DNA of 29,904 nucleotides from Chlorobium sp. (GCA_028282595.1 JANQHQ010000019.1:1-29904), one strand, 5' to 3'. Positions 1 through 8,805 are shown, counted from the first letter of the stretch. Translations and numbers: made by a program. Notes: generated from the letters alone by a model not told the origin.

Positions 1-3000
1 CGTCTCGGGTGGAACGCTCGTCGGCACCACGACCAGCCTGCAGGGCAACATCACGAACAACGCAGCCGTCGAGTTCGACCAGGCTGCAGATGGAACGTAC
101 GCCGGTATCATGAGTGGCAGCGGTTCGCTGAGTAAGACCGGCGCGGGCGCGTTGACGCTCAGCGGCACGAACACCTACACTGGCGGTACGACGCTCAACG
201 GCGGCACAATCGTTCTCGGCGCCGATGCCGCACTCGGCACCGGCGGATTGACCCTTGGCGGAGACGCTGCGCTTCAATCCGATGACGATGCCCGCTCGGT
301 AAGTAATGCAATAGCCACCGGTGGAAACGGTTTGACGGTATCGGGTGCAAACAATCTCGCTCTCGGCGGCGTGGTATCCGGCACCGGATCGTTGACCAAG
401 ACCGGTGCAGGCACACTGACGTTGTCAGGTGTGAACACCTACAGCGGCGGAACCACGATCGACGCCGGAACCCTCCGTGTAGAAAGCGATTTCTCATCGA
501 CCGGCTTGACATTCACCGCCGGCGCGTTCGAAGTCGGCGGCGGCACCACCACCTGGGGTGCCGGTGATCTGACGGCCGACCAGACCCTGATCGTCGACGG
601 CGGCACGCTCGATCTGACCGCCGACTTCGACCGGACAGGAACGCCAGCCGGAACGTTCACCTTCAACAGTGGAACCGTCGACATCTCCGGCGGTACGACC
701 CGGTGGAACGGCGTCGCCGTGACAACCGGAAACACCGTCAGTGTGAGCGGAGGGACCTGGGAGACGGACGTGATCGCCTTCACGCAGGGCGACGCCGGTA
801 CGATCGCTCTCGACAGCGGTGCATTGAACGTCAGCGGCAATGCCGACTTCACCGACGGCACGTTCACCTTCACCGGGGGAGATCTCAACGTCGGCGGCAC
901 TCTCCTGGGGGTTACCACCGTGGAAAGTGGACAGACGGTCAATCTCACGCCCGCCGCCGGGACGTGGGACCTTGCCAATCTGCTCGTCGACGGGACCCTG
1001 GGCGTCCAGTCGGGCGGTACGCTGACTCTTACGGGCGGCTTGTCCGTAAGCGGTGACGTCGTCATTGACGGTTCAGCGACAGTCAACGGCCTGGGGATCG
1101 GCGCTCTCGGCCAATTGACGCTCAACGACGGGAGCACACTCGATCTGACCGGAGACGTCGACTTCTCCTCACAGACAGGGACGTTCACGCACAACGGCGG
1201 CGAAGTCGTGGTGTCGGGCGGAACGACCACCTGGAACGCCGGTTCGGCCGGCTTGTCGTCCACGAAACAGCTCACGCTCGACGGTGGCATACTGCAGATC
1301 ACCGGCGCCGATTTCGACACGCGTCAGACGGGCTTCACGGCTACCGATGGCAGTTTTGACGCAACAGCCGGAAGAACCCTGACGGCCGATGCAGCGTCGA
1401 TCAATGACCTGCAGGTATCCCTTGGCAATGGAAGTATCGTCGAGTTCGACCAGACCGCGGATGGAACCTACGCCGGTATCATGAGCGGCAGCGGTTCGCT
1501 GACCAAGACCGGCACCGGCACGCTGACGCTCAGCGGCGCGAACACCTATAGCGGCGGAACGACGGTAACAGCAGGAACGCTGATCGGAACAACCGCCAGC
1601 TTGCAGGGTGCAGTTACGAACAACGCCGCGGTTGTCTTCGACCAGGCTGCAGCCGGCACCTATACCGGCATAATGAGCGGCAGCGGCACGCTGAGCAAGA
1701 CCGGCACGGGTGCGCTGACGTTGTCAGGAACAAATACGTACAGCGGGGGGACGACGGTGACAGCAGGAACGCTGATCGGAACAGCAACCAGCTTGCAGGG
1801 TACAGTTACGAACAACGCCGCGGTTGTCTTCGACCAGGCTGCAACCGGCACCTATACCGGCATAATGAGCGGCAGCGGCACGCTGAGCAAGACCGGCGCG
1901 GGCGCGCTGACGCTCACCGGCGCCAACACCTACAGCGGCGGAACGACCGTCTCGGGCGGGACGCTCGTCGGCAACACCACGAGCCTGCAGGGAGACATCG
2001 CCAACAACGCCGCCGTTGTCTTCGACCAGACCGCGGATGGAACCTACGCCGGTATCATGAGCGGCAGCGGTTCGTTGACCAAGACCGGCGCAGGCGCATT
2101 GACAGTGAGCGGTAATAACACGTATACCGGAACCACAACACTCTCCGCAGGAACGCTCAACCTGACCGGTCAGCTTTGCGGAGACGTTATTGTTGACGGC
2201 GGTACCTTTATGGGAACCGGAACTATCGCCAACAATTGCAATCTGACCATAAACAGCGGCGGTTCATTTGCACCCGGAGCAAGTATCGGTACGACCACCG
2301 TTACCGGTGATTACATCCAGAACGCCGGTTCCACACTTGAAATCGAAGTGCTGAAGCAGAGCGACAACTCTCTGAGCAGCGATCTCCTCGACGTAACCGG
2401 CAACGCCACTCTGGAATCAGGCAGCACGATCACCGTCACCGATCTTACTCCTGCCGGTCGTTTCATTACCACAGGCGACGCCTTCACGATCATCACCACC
2501 GGAGGAGGCGTCACCGATAACGGTGCCGCGGTGACGGATGCCTCGGCCGTTCTGAGCTTTGCCGGTTCAGTCAGCGGCAACGATTACCTCCTGACGGCCA
2601 CGAGAAGTTCGTTCGCCTCGAATGCTCTCAGCGATAATGCGTCATCTCTTCTGGGAGCCATCGATGCGGATATGAGCTCCCCGTCATTTACAAGCGACAC
2701 CGCATTCATCAACGCGCTTTCCAGCCTGACTGTCGCGCAATTAAACAACGCCGCCGAGCAGCTCAGTCCCGTTACGCACGCCAATGCATCCCTGCTGTCG
2801 ATGAACATGAACCGGCAACTGTCCTCCAGCACGAACGTGTATCTGAGAGCCAGGCGGCATAACATGCCGCAGGTGCAGATGCCGGACCTCCTGGCAGCCG
2901 ACAGTGATCTGCTCCTTGCCGATGCGTCCGACAACCCCGCGCTTCTGGGCTCCATCATCAGAGAAACCGAAAAAAGAAGGCAGCAGACCGAGCGGGCCCG

Positions 3001-3826
3001 GGGGACGAGCTACTTCATCAGACCGGTCGGTACGTTCTACACCCAGGACGCAACCGGTGACCTCGTGGGTTTTTCCGCTAAATCGGTCGGTGCACACGTT
3101 GGTTACGACAAACGCGTCACCGATCATTTCATCGCGGGGATAGAGGGAGCATGCACGTATGCCTCCATCGATTACGATTACGATCTCGGAGAAGCCGATG
3201 TTCACAGTTTCAAACTCGGCACGTACGGCACCTACTTCAACGGCGACTGGTTCATCGACGGTTCCGCTACGCTGGGTTATCATCGTAACGACACCGAGCG
3301 CACGATCGCCTTCGGCGGCATCGACAGAACCGCCAAAGCTACCTACGATGCACACGAGCTCAGCGCTTCCCTCACAGCAGGCGTCGACCTCCATTACGAC
3401 GGATGGACCCTCACCCCGTCAACATCGGTGCACTATACGTACTACCGGAGCGAAAGCTTCCGGGAACGCAACGCCGGTTCAGCCGGACTGCGTGTCGATG
3501 CCAATACCCAGCAGTCGCTGCTCGGTAAACTGGGACTTCACCTGCACCGGGTGTCCACCCTGGCCGATGTGAACATCGTTCCTGAAGTTTTTGTCGGCTA
3601 TGCGCATCAGTTTATCGATGAAGAGCCGTTTGAAGCACGTTTTGTCAACGGGGTGACGAAATTCTCGACCGATGTCGACAGCGGCCGGGACAACAGTGTC
3701 TACTACGGTGCCGGCCTGTCGGTCCTGCTGTCGGACGATGTCTCGGCTTTTGTACGCTATGAAGGCGAAAGCTATTCGGGCAACAGGACAAACAGCTTCG
3801 ACCTGGGTCTGACGATGTTTCTGTGA
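1..3826 (+). CDS. Autotransporter (type Va secretion) with beta-strand repeat passenger, 5' end outside window
   Basis: The reading frame is open from base 2, so the gene starts upstream; the ATG at 110 lies inside a repeat and is not the start. The passenger is Gly/Thr/Ser-rich and built from autotransporter-associated beta-strand repeats with the recurring core LTKTGAGTLTLSG-NTYSGGTT, which fold as a beta-helix in this family. From about 1481 it contains near-identical 64-residue units. A non-repetitive section follows (about 2200-2930), then a charged helix-like linker with TEKRRQQTERARG, then a C-terminal autotransporter barrel of about 270 residues (about 3008-3826) beginning SYFIRPVGTF and alternating hydrophobic and polar residues. 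The last residues are LTMFL, not the more usual terminal aromatic residue. Known for the family: the barrel sits in the outer membrane and displays the passenger outside. Adhesion or cell-cell contact is a guess; no enzyme or binding motif is visible. Confidence 0.93.
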   Translation, partial: VSGGTLVGTTTSLQGNITNNAAVEFDQAADGTYAGIMSGSGSLSKTGAGALTLSGTNTYTGGTTLNGGTIVLGADAALGTGGLTLGGDAALQSDDDARSVSNAIATGGNGLTVSGANNLALGGVVSGTGSLTKTGAGTLTLSGVNTYSGGTTIDAGTLRVESDFSSTGLTFTAGAFEVGGGTTTWGAGDLTADQTLIVDGGTLDLTADFDRTGTPAGTFTFNSGTVDISGGTTRWNGVAVTTGNTVSVSGGTWETDVIAFTQGDAGTIALDSGALNVSGNADFTDGTFTFTGGDLNVGGTLLGVTTVESGQTVNLTPAAGTWDLANLLVDGTLGVQSGGTLTLTGGLSVSGDVVIDGSATVNGLGIGALGQLTLNDGSTLDLTGDVDFSSQTGTFTHNGGEVVVSGGTTTWNAGSAGLSSTKQLTLDGGILQITGADFDTRQTGFTATDGSFDATAGRTLTADAASINDLQVSLGNGSIVEFDQTADGTYAGIMSGSGSLTKTGTGTLTLSGANTYSGGTTVTAGTLIGTTASLQGAVTNNAAVVFDQAAAGTYTGIMSGSGTLSKTGTGALTLSGTNTYSGGTTVTAGTLIGTATSLQGTVTNNAAVVFDQAATGTYTGIMSGSGTLSKTGAGALTLTGANTYSGGTTVSGGTLVGNTTSLQGDIANNAAVVFDQTADGTYAGIMSGSGSLTKTGAGALTVSGNNTYTGTTTLSAGTLNLTGQLCGDVIVDGGTFMGTGTIANNCNLTINSGGSFAPGASIGTTTVTGDYIQNAGSTLEIEVLKQSDNSLSSDLLDVTGNATLESGSTITVTDLTPAGRFITTGDAFTIITTGGGVTDNGAAVTDASAVLSFAGSVSGNDYLLTATRSSFASNALSDNASSLLGAIDADMSSPSFTSDTAFINALSSLTVAQLNNAAEQLSPVTHANASLLSMNMNRQLSSSTNVYLRARRHNMPQVQMPDLLAADSDLLLADASDNPALLGSIIRETEKRRQQTERARGTSYFIRPVGTFYTQDATGDLVGFSAKSVGAHVGYDKRVTDHFIAGIEGACTYASIDYDYDLGEADVHSFKLGTYGTYFNGDWFIDGSATLGYHRNDTERTIAFGGIDRTAKATYDAHELSASLTAGVDLHYDGWTLTPSTSVHYTYYRSESFRERNAGSAGLRVDANTQQSLLGKLGLHLHRVSTLADVNIVPEVFVGYAHQFIDEEPFEARFVNGVTKFSTDVDSGRDNSVYYGAGLSVLLSDDVSAFVRYEGESYSGNRTNSFDLGLTMFL
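1440..2130 (+). repeat. Tandem 192-bp (64-codon) repeats inside the autotransporter
   Basis: The motif ATGAGCGGCAGCGG recurs in frame at 1481, 1673, 1865 and 2057, exactly 192 bp apart. Units 2 and 3 are almost identical at DNA level. Another copy lies at 110, with the tail of a preceding unit at the window edge. The length is a multiple of three, so gain or loss of a unit would keep the frame. Confidence 0.9.
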
Positions 3827-4482
3827 AACTGAAGGACGCCTCTGCAAACGTATTGCGCGTCTCGATCAGCTAACGACCTCTTCCTTAAGATTTCTCTTGT
3901 CTTACACACCAACACCAGTTCGGGCAGCCACAGGGGGCTGCCCCTACGGTTCAGCAATTCCCCGACATCCTCACTGCCCATTCGACCCCGATTTCCGATT
4001 ACCCCAACGCTCTACTTTTGACCTTCGACCTTTACTTTTTGACTCACTGTGGACTGCCGACTGAAGCCTGCCGATGAATTCGGCAATAACGGGTAATGGC
4101 GATAGCGGTCGTTGCGTAACCGTGAAAGATGGATTTTTTTATTTTTATACTTTTTTTGTGCTTTTTTTATACTTTACAAATGTAAGCGGACAGAAAAGCA
4201 GCCCCATGTATTGACTGCCGGTTACACCCCAGATGTTGAGGCACTCCTCCCATCCTTTCCGGTGCCCGACTCGTACGTCATCTCTATGTGTATAAACATC
4301 TTGTAGTACATCTGTTCAGCTGTGCCTTGTTTGTGCCCTGTTTTTTTAGGACTCTGCGGTATCGTCGTATCAAGCGGTATTCGTTGTATGGTTTGTATTA
4401 CTTTATTTTTACTCAAATCGCCTCTTGGTTGTTTGATTGAAAGAGGTTTATTCAAACCGTTAAATTGAGGAGGAAAGGTCCC
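3827..4482. other. Gene-free stretch between autotransporter and first PixA-like gene
   Basis: 656 bp with no credible gene. It holds a hairpin repeat (3918-3950), short CTTTTGAC-like repeats near 4010-4045, and a very T-rich block at 4132-4172. The 4483 gene's Shine-Dalgarno lies at the right end. The T-rich and AT-rich DNA (about 4130-4465) differs in composition from the surrounding GC-rich genes and may contain the promoter of the PixA-like gene, but no clear -35/-10 pair could be fixed. Confidence 0.6.
3918..3950. repeat. Dispersed short hairpin repeat (REP-like), copy 1
   Basis: Stem GGGCAGCC (3922-3929) pairs with GGCTGCCC (3936-3943) around the loop ACAGGG, followed by CTAC. The same element, in reverse orientation, occurs at 9501-9530. 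It lies about 95 bp after the autotransporter stop and could also work as a transcription stop, although no T tract follows. Confidence 0.7.
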
Positions 4483-5001
4483 ATGTCAAAAACTATAAAC
4501 ATCGATGTTATGTTCGACACCGTGACCATCGAATCGGATTACGGCGGCGGTGGCACTGCTGATAACCCGATCGGTCTTCGGCATGAAGATGCCTGGATGG
4601 TGGCTCAAAAAAATGTTGTGGACGGCGGACAGGCTACGGCCGATCTCGTTGTGAAAGCAATGGTGAACGACTACATCCAGTGGCGCGCCGAATCCCTGAG
4701 CGGGAACACGGATCAAGCGGCGATTATTTACAAGATCGCCCAATTCAGTGGCGACGTAGTTACGAGTGACGTGGAAATGCGGGTATCCTATCCCCCCACT
4801 CCCATCCCCAATCCCCACAACCCTACAAGTTACAATGCCGTGGAAACCCAGGCGGACGTCCACTTGAGTTGTGAGGTGCTGCGAACGGGTACCGAAGGCT
4901 ACCAGGTTTACTTTTATATCGTAAACAAGGATGAGTATACCGGAGAACTCAAGACCTTTGGATATTATTACTGGGATCCGACGATCAAGGTCATTGGGTG
5001 A
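4483..5001 (+). CDS. Inclusion body family protein (PixA/AidA-like)
   Basis: Start chosen at ATG 4483 because AGGAGG (4468-4473) sits 9 bases upstream; an in-frame TTG at 4465 has no such site. The 172-residue product begins MSKTINIDVMFDTVTI and has the family landmarks in order: an N-terminal strand, a central W-R motif (DYIQWRAESLSGN) followed by IIYKIAQFSGD, a Pro-rich segment with PNPHNPT, and a C-terminal VYFYIVNKDEY...GYYYWDP. These match the PixA/AidA family (PF12306), small cytoplasmic beta-sandwich proteins; PixA forms inclusion bodies in Xenorhabdus and AidA is quorum-sensing controlled in Burkholderia. No signal peptide or membrane segment. A paralogue follows at 5087. Biochemical role unknown. 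Confidence 0.85.
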   Translation: MSKTINIDVMFDTVTIESDYGGGGTADNPIGLRHEDAWMVAQKNVVDGGQATADLVVKAMVNDYIQWRAESLSGNTDQAAIIYKIAQFSGDVVTSDVEMRVSYPPTPIPNPHNPTSYNAVETQADVHLSCEVLRTGTEGYQVYFYIVNKDEYTGELKTFGYYYWDPTIKVIG

Positions 5002-5020
5002 GGCGCGGATACAACAGGAT

Positions 5021-5057
5021 AATCAACCACTCACGCTTCCTGCATGAGTGGTTGATT
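5021..5057 (+). terminator. Strong hairpin between the two PixA-like genes
   Basis: A perfect 13-bp stem, AATCAACCACTCA (5021-5033) with TGAGTGGTTGATT (5045-5057), has an 11-nt loop and is followed by GTTTATTT. It starts 19 bases after the first stop codon and ends 29 bases before the second start. It could be a terminator or attenuator that lowers expression of the second gene, or a 3' stabiliser of the first mRNA. Confidence 0.75.
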
Positions 5058-5086
5058 GTTTATTTATGGTGGACAAGGATGAGTAT

Positions 5087-5617
5087 ATGCCGATGATTAT
5101 CGATATTAAGACGGTATTGGACACAGCCCTGTTTCGGCAACGTCATGCGAATCCAAGCCAAAACCCTCATGCTCCGACAGAGATCGAGCCGGAAGAGGCT
5201 TTTGTGGTAGTGATTCCAAGACGGAATGTGTGCAGACATGCATCGGACAAGCTGGAGCTGGTTGCCGGAAAGGGAGATGTACTTCGCTGGCATGTCAGTC
5301 TCGCGGCCGGAGACAGGTTTCATGTGATTCTCTACAAGATCATTGCCGATCCGGCTGACGTTCAACTGACAACCGTTCCGGAGATAGTTGTGACGAGCCA
5401 TGTATTCCCTGTCCCCGACACGGCGGATCCGACGCGATATGCTGAATCGCAACGTGTCGATACCTGCTTCCGCTGCAAGGTAAACGGATATGGCAGACAG
5501 TACCGCACGTTGCTGTTTTACATTGTTGAGCGGAGCGATGTCGATGGTAACCTCGATACTGTGGGATATTTTTCCTGGAAGTCAATGCTCGTTATTCGGG
5601 AACCTCAAGGCTGTTGA
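5087..5617 (+). CDS. Second inclusion body family protein (PixA/AidA-like), divergent paralogue
   Basis: Start chosen at ATG 5087 because AAGGA (5075-5079) lies 7 bases upstream and the product then begins MPMIIDIKTVLDT, matching the family's N-terminal strand. Alternative starts at 5048 and 5066 lack a ribosome site. The 176-residue protein keeps the family plan: VLRWHVSL in place of the W-R motif, ILYKI, a Pro-rich stretch with PVPDTADPTRY, and LLFYIVERSDVDGNLDTVGYFSWK at the end. It differs strongly from its neighbour in the middle and has extra Cys residues. The strong hairpin between the genes suggests unequal expression. Function unknown. Confidence 0.78.
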   Translation: MPMIIDIKTVLDTALFRQRHANPSQNPHAPTEIEPEEAFVVVIPRRNVCRHASDKLELVAGKGDVLRWHVSLAAGDRFHVILYKIIADPADVQLTTVPEIVVTSHVFPVPDTADPTRYAESQRVDTCFRCKVNGYGRQYRTLLFYIVERSDVDGNLDTVGYFSWKSMLVIREPQGC

Positions 5618-6080
5618 TACGGTTCATTCTCGGGTTTCAACCCCATTTATGACAAAACCGCACTCCCGGCATCTGTTTCCTTCCGCGGATTGGATTTTTT
5701 ATCGTGTTCATAGCGCTCGGCGAGCCCCTTTACAATAAAGGGCATCTCTATGTATTTATTCCGCGCTTCAATTGCTGCGTTGTCCCGACGAGTCGGGATC
5801 AAAATCCTCATCCCGACGTGTCGGGACTCCGGTTTCGAAGTTTATCCCGACTATCGGGGCCTCATGATAATCAAGTGTCCAAAGGTGTGAGGAGAACGGA
5901 GCGGGGTAGTAGCCGGAAAGCATGGATGAGCCTGTGGATCTCCTTCGCTTTTTTTCATTCGGGTGCTGGAAGACGCTTTGGTTTTCGAGATCGGTTATGA
6001 CAGGTGGCCGATGCTGAGAGAGAGTAACGTTTACCGGGACAGATTTTTGCTGAGATTGCCGGAGAAGGGTATTTTCCGGT
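5618..6080. other. Gene-free stretch with a dispersed repeat
   Basis: 463 bp without a convincing gene. The core (5739-5862) is one copy of a repeat also found at 18322-18447. The remainder shows GGAGAAGG at 6061-6068, probably the ribosome site of the next gene, and no other recognisable signal. Confidence 0.6.
5739..5862 (+). repeat. Dispersed 120-bp repeat, copy A
   Basis: About 115 bases match 18322-18447 with only seven or so differences and one 3-base gap. It contains nested palindromes (CCCGACGAGTCGGG; TCCCGACGTGTCGGGA) and starts with CTCTATGTAT. Copy A lacks the right-hand end present in copy B. Confidence 0.88.
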
Positions 6081-6536
6081 ATGTGTAATAATATGAAAAA
6101 GATTCTGCCACCGGTTTTATTTGTCATCTGCATAGCTGTCATGGCGGGACTCTGGTGGCTGTTTCCCGTTGCGCGGTTTATTGCATTTCCGATGAATCTG
6201 ATCGGTATCCTTCCCCTGGCGGCGGGGCTGGCGATAGCCAAGCACGGTTCCAACCTCTTTGAAAAAGCGGGAACGAATATCGAGACATTTAACGATCCGG
6301 ACATACTGGTTACCGATGGTATCTATCGGATAAGCCGGAACCCGATGTATCTCGGTTTTCTCGTGGCTCTGCTCGGGGTGGCTGTCATGCTCGGAAATTT
6401 TTCGTCGATCCTGGTCGTCGTCGTTTTTTTTGTGGTGACGGACCGCTGCTACATCGCCTTTGAAGAGGATGCCATGGCCAAGGCATTTGGTGACCGTTAT
6501 GTGGAGTACAAAGCGAAAACGAGGCGCTGGCTGTAA
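6081..6536 (+). CDS. Isoprenylcysteine carboxyl methyltransferase-like integral membrane protein
   Basis: A 151-residue membrane protein with hydrophobic segments near residues 9-26, 34-51 and 88-116. The C-terminal half carries the ICMT/PEMT-like signature: DGIYRISRNPMYLGF, then a long hydrophobic stretch, then EEDAMAKAFGDRYVEYKAKTRRWL-type ending with conserved FG..Y..Y and RW. In this family these elements bind S-adenosylmethionine and an acceptor at the membrane. Bacterial members have no CAAX proteins to modify and their substrates are mostly unknown. Start: ATG 6081, with GGAGAAGG at 6061-6068 (long spacing); ATG 6093 is possible. Its stop is 42 bases from the convergent stop of the PepSY-associated gene. 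Confidence 0.8.
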   Translation: MCNNMKKILPPVLFVICIAVMAGLWWLFPVARFIAFPMNLIGILPLAAGLAIAKHGSNLFEKAGTNIETFNDPDILVTDGIYRISRNPMYLGFLVALLGVAVMLGNFSSILVVVVFFVVTDRCYIAFEEDAMAKAFGDRYVEYKAKTRRWL

Positions 6537-6578
6537 ACAGAGCACGGTAATCGGGCCTGACCCGCCCCATACCTGTTG

Positions 6579-8150
6579 CTACTCTTTCGCTTCGTGATTC
6601 CGGTTGTTCCTTCCGGCGATTTTGAGATACCAGTAGTCGAATACGCCCGAGAGGAGGATCAGCAGGCCGAAAATGCCTCCCAGAGGAATTATCAGCATGT
6701 AGAAGCTGCCGACCACCCCTTTGAAGAGCCTGCCGTTATGAAGTTCGAACAGAAAATTCCAGAGGGGCATCCTGTAGTGCCGCCGGATCTGTTCGGGCAT
6801 GGCGAAGAGATCGGTTTTCCGGTTTTCCTTCGTATCGCTTATGCCTTTGTAGTGACCTACAATGTATTCGTCACCGTCAGGGGAGACGATATAGCCGCCG
6901 ACCAGCGTCGAAGCAGGCCTGCCGGGTCGTGAAGGATTCTTCGACTGCATCACGGAACTGATCCCGTTTGTTTCCGGCTCGAACCGTTCCAGGCCTCCGA
7001 ACGATCCCACAAGCCAGACTCCCGGTTCTTCTTCTTCGAAAACCGTTGCGCCCATTGCAAAGATGCGCACGGGTAACGTTTCCTTGCGGAAGGGCTCTCC
7101 GGCGAGCGTGCCGGTCCAGATGCCGTCAGTGCAGTCAAGTACGATCCGCTGCCGGGCCGAGTCATAGAACGCGTTGCGGATCTTGCCTTTCCAGGGATTG
7201 CTGTCGTGTAACGCCGGATAGTAGCTTTTCGGGAGTTCGGCACCGGCGATGACCATCATCAGGGGAGGGCGCAGAAAGGTGCCCGTGAAAGCTATGACGA
7301 CCAGCACGAAGGATGCGTACCATCCCAGGGTGTTGTGATACCTGAAGAAGAAACGGCGGTTTTTTTTGTCGGTCGGCCGTGCCGGGCGGTTGCTTCTTTT
7401 GTATCGCCATTTCCATTTTTTCGGGTAATACCAGATGTAGAATGCCGAGACGCACAGGAACAGCATGACGATTCCCGCTGCGTCCCAGAGCAGTTTTCCC
7501 GGCAACCCCCAGATGCTCCCGTCGTGCAGCTCGAGAAAAACCCGGATCATGGAGACGTGCTCTTCTTCGGTTGCCCTCTCGGGGAGGCGTTTTTCGAAGA
7601 GCGGATTCGATCCGAGAGGGGCGACGTAGAAGCCGGATTTCGCCGCAAGCACCAACCGGTTTTCGGCGCGGACGATTTTAAGAATCGGCACGGAAGCGTC
7701 GGGAAGGGGGACTTTGCGCCATGTCGAGTCTTCGAAGTCATATTTCAGAAGACCGCCGTTCGTTGCGGAAAGCAGCAGCCGCAGTTCGCTGTCGAAAAAA
7801 AGGTGGTTGGTGCGCTTTTTCCATGCAGCCACAGGGAACTCGCCCGCCATGAAAGGCGAGAAGTTCACGCCTCTGTCCGTTGATCTGTAGATGCCCTGGT
7901 TTCCGTATGCGATCAGTGTGTCGCGGCCTTCGCCCGTATAGACGATTCCCTTGAGCGTCCTCCGGTTCCAGTTATCGGGATGGTAGTGTTTCGGGACCAG
8001 CCACTGCGGCACGGAGAAGTTCCTGAGCAGTTCCGGGTGGTTCAGCATTACGCCTGAAATCGACATCCATGCAAAGAAGAGCAGCAGGATCAATCCGGGG
8101 TACTTGTGTATCCACCTGCTGGTTCTGTAAAGTCTGCTTTCCTTTCTCAC
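6579..8150 (-). CDS. PepSY-associated transmembrane protein
   Basis: 523 residues with four predicted membrane helices: about 15-37 (YPGLILLLFFAWMSISG), 218-240, 272-292 and 488-512. Between helices 1 and 2 lies a large soluble domain containing an Asp-box-like motif (STDRGVNF) and repeated beta strands suggestive of a partial propeller; a second soluble domain lies between helices 3 and 4. The W-H-K-Y start of helix 1 and the H-N-L-G-W start of helix 3 fit PepSY-associated TM proteins. Relatives are often encoded near TonB-dependent receptors and some act as membrane reductases for ferric siderophores or haem; here that is only a suggestion. Transcribed alone. Confidence 0.78.
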   Translation of the reverse strand: MRKESRLYRTSRWIHKYPGLILLLFFAWMSISGVMLNHPELLRNFSVPQWLVPKHYHPDNWNRRTLKGIVYTGEGRDTLIAYGNQGIYRSTDRGVNFSPFMAGEFPVAAWKKRTNHLFFDSELRLLLSATNGGLLKYDFEDSTWRKVPLPDASVPILKIVRAENRLVLAAKSGFYVAPLGSNPLFEKRLPERATEEEHVSMIRVFLELHDGSIWGLPGKLLWDAAGIVMLFLCVSAFYIWYYPKKWKWRYKRSNRPARPTDKKNRRFFFRYHNTLGWYASFVLVVIAFTGTFLRPPLMMVIAGAELPKSYYPALHDSNPWKGKIRNAFYDSARQRIVLDCTDGIWTGTLAGEPFRKETLPVRIFAMGATVFEEEEPGVWLVGSFGGLERFEPETNGISSVMQSKNPSRPGRPASTLVGGYIVSPDGDEYIVGHYKGISDTKENRKTDLFAMPEQIRRHYRMPLWNFLFELHNGRLFKGVVGSFYMLIIPLGGIFGLLILLSGVFDYWYLKIAGRNNRNHEAKE

Positions 8151-8454
8151 AGGTTTGTAGTTCGTACTTAAAAAACTTTTTTCCGGCGGTTCCCGGTCTT
8201 TCGGGAGCGGGCGGGTGTTTTCGCTTCCGCCTCCGGTAAGATACAGCTTGTTTTTATTTCGACTAAGTATAACAGGCCCGATCGGGGTCGACCCGGCCGG
8301 CCTGTCGAGATCGGAAACGATTCCGGAGCGTGCTGATTTGTTGAATTGCTGATGCGTTGAACTGTCTTGCAGGGATGTTTACGGACACAGTGCAAGGGTG
8401 TTCGGATGAGTCGGGATACGCCGGTATCGATGAAGCGTGAGGCGGGGGCAGTGA

Positions 8455-8805
8455 CGAGTGACGTCGCGCCGGCTGGGCCGGGCGCTTGGTGACGACGCCC
8501 GCTCTCGCGGGCTTAGTGACGAGGGGCGACACCTGGACTTCGTCGGGTTTGGTGACCAGTTGGGGAAAAGATGGATTTCCGATTCCGATACCGACGGCGA
8601 ACCCCGATGTTCATCTTTCGGGAATCGGGGTCGGGATCGGGTTTCGGGATCGAAAAGGGAGTCAGTCGGCAGCCGGCAATTTAGGAGTGGTCGATTCCCG
8701 ATGCCGAAGCACTTGTTACTAAGCCCGACGAAGTCCGGGCGCCATCACTAAGCCTGACACAGTTAGGCGTCGTCACCAAGTCCGGCAAGGCCGGACAACG
8801 TCACT
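8455..8805. repeat. Large inverted repeat made of three hairpin modules per arm
   Basis: Left arm hairpins: GCGCCGGC-TGG-GCCGGGCGC (8466-8485), GCCCGC-TCTC-GCGGGC (8497-8512), CCTGGAC-TTC-GTCGGG (8532-8547). Right arm hairpins: GCCCGAC-GAA-GTCCGGGC (8723-8740), GCCTGAC-ACA-GTTAGGC (8752-8768), GTCCGGC-AAG-GCCGGAC (8780-8796). Reverse-complementing the right arm aligns it module by module with the left arm. The spacers are conserved (TTGGTGACGAC, TTAGTGACG), while stem sequences differ yet stay self-complementary. The arms are separated by about 165 bp. No transposase is present, so if mobile it would be non-autonomous. Confidence 0.8.
8576..8652 (-). repeat. Dispersed 77-bp repeat, copy 1
   Basis: Reverse complement of this stretch matches 24107-24183 at roughly 85 percent with one single-base gap. 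It contains CCCGAAACCCGAT and TTCGCCGTCGG blocks. It lies between the two arms of the 8455-8805 element. Confidence 0.8.

Noticed and set aside
439..1320. 293-codon Pro/Val/Ser-rich frame on the minus strand
   Set aside because: Mirror of the Gly/Thr repeats of the autotransporter; its repetitive look comes only from the sense repeats.
4112..4306. 64-codon frame with a hydrophobic, Phe-rich start
   Set aside because: It arises from the T-rich block at 4132-4172, starts with TTG without a ribosome site, and shows no family features.
8714..8805. CRISPR-like array (three units of about 28 bp)
   Set aside because: The conserved parts are short and the variable parts are self-complementary stems, not spacers; a mirrored set lies at 8455-8558 and no cas gene is present.
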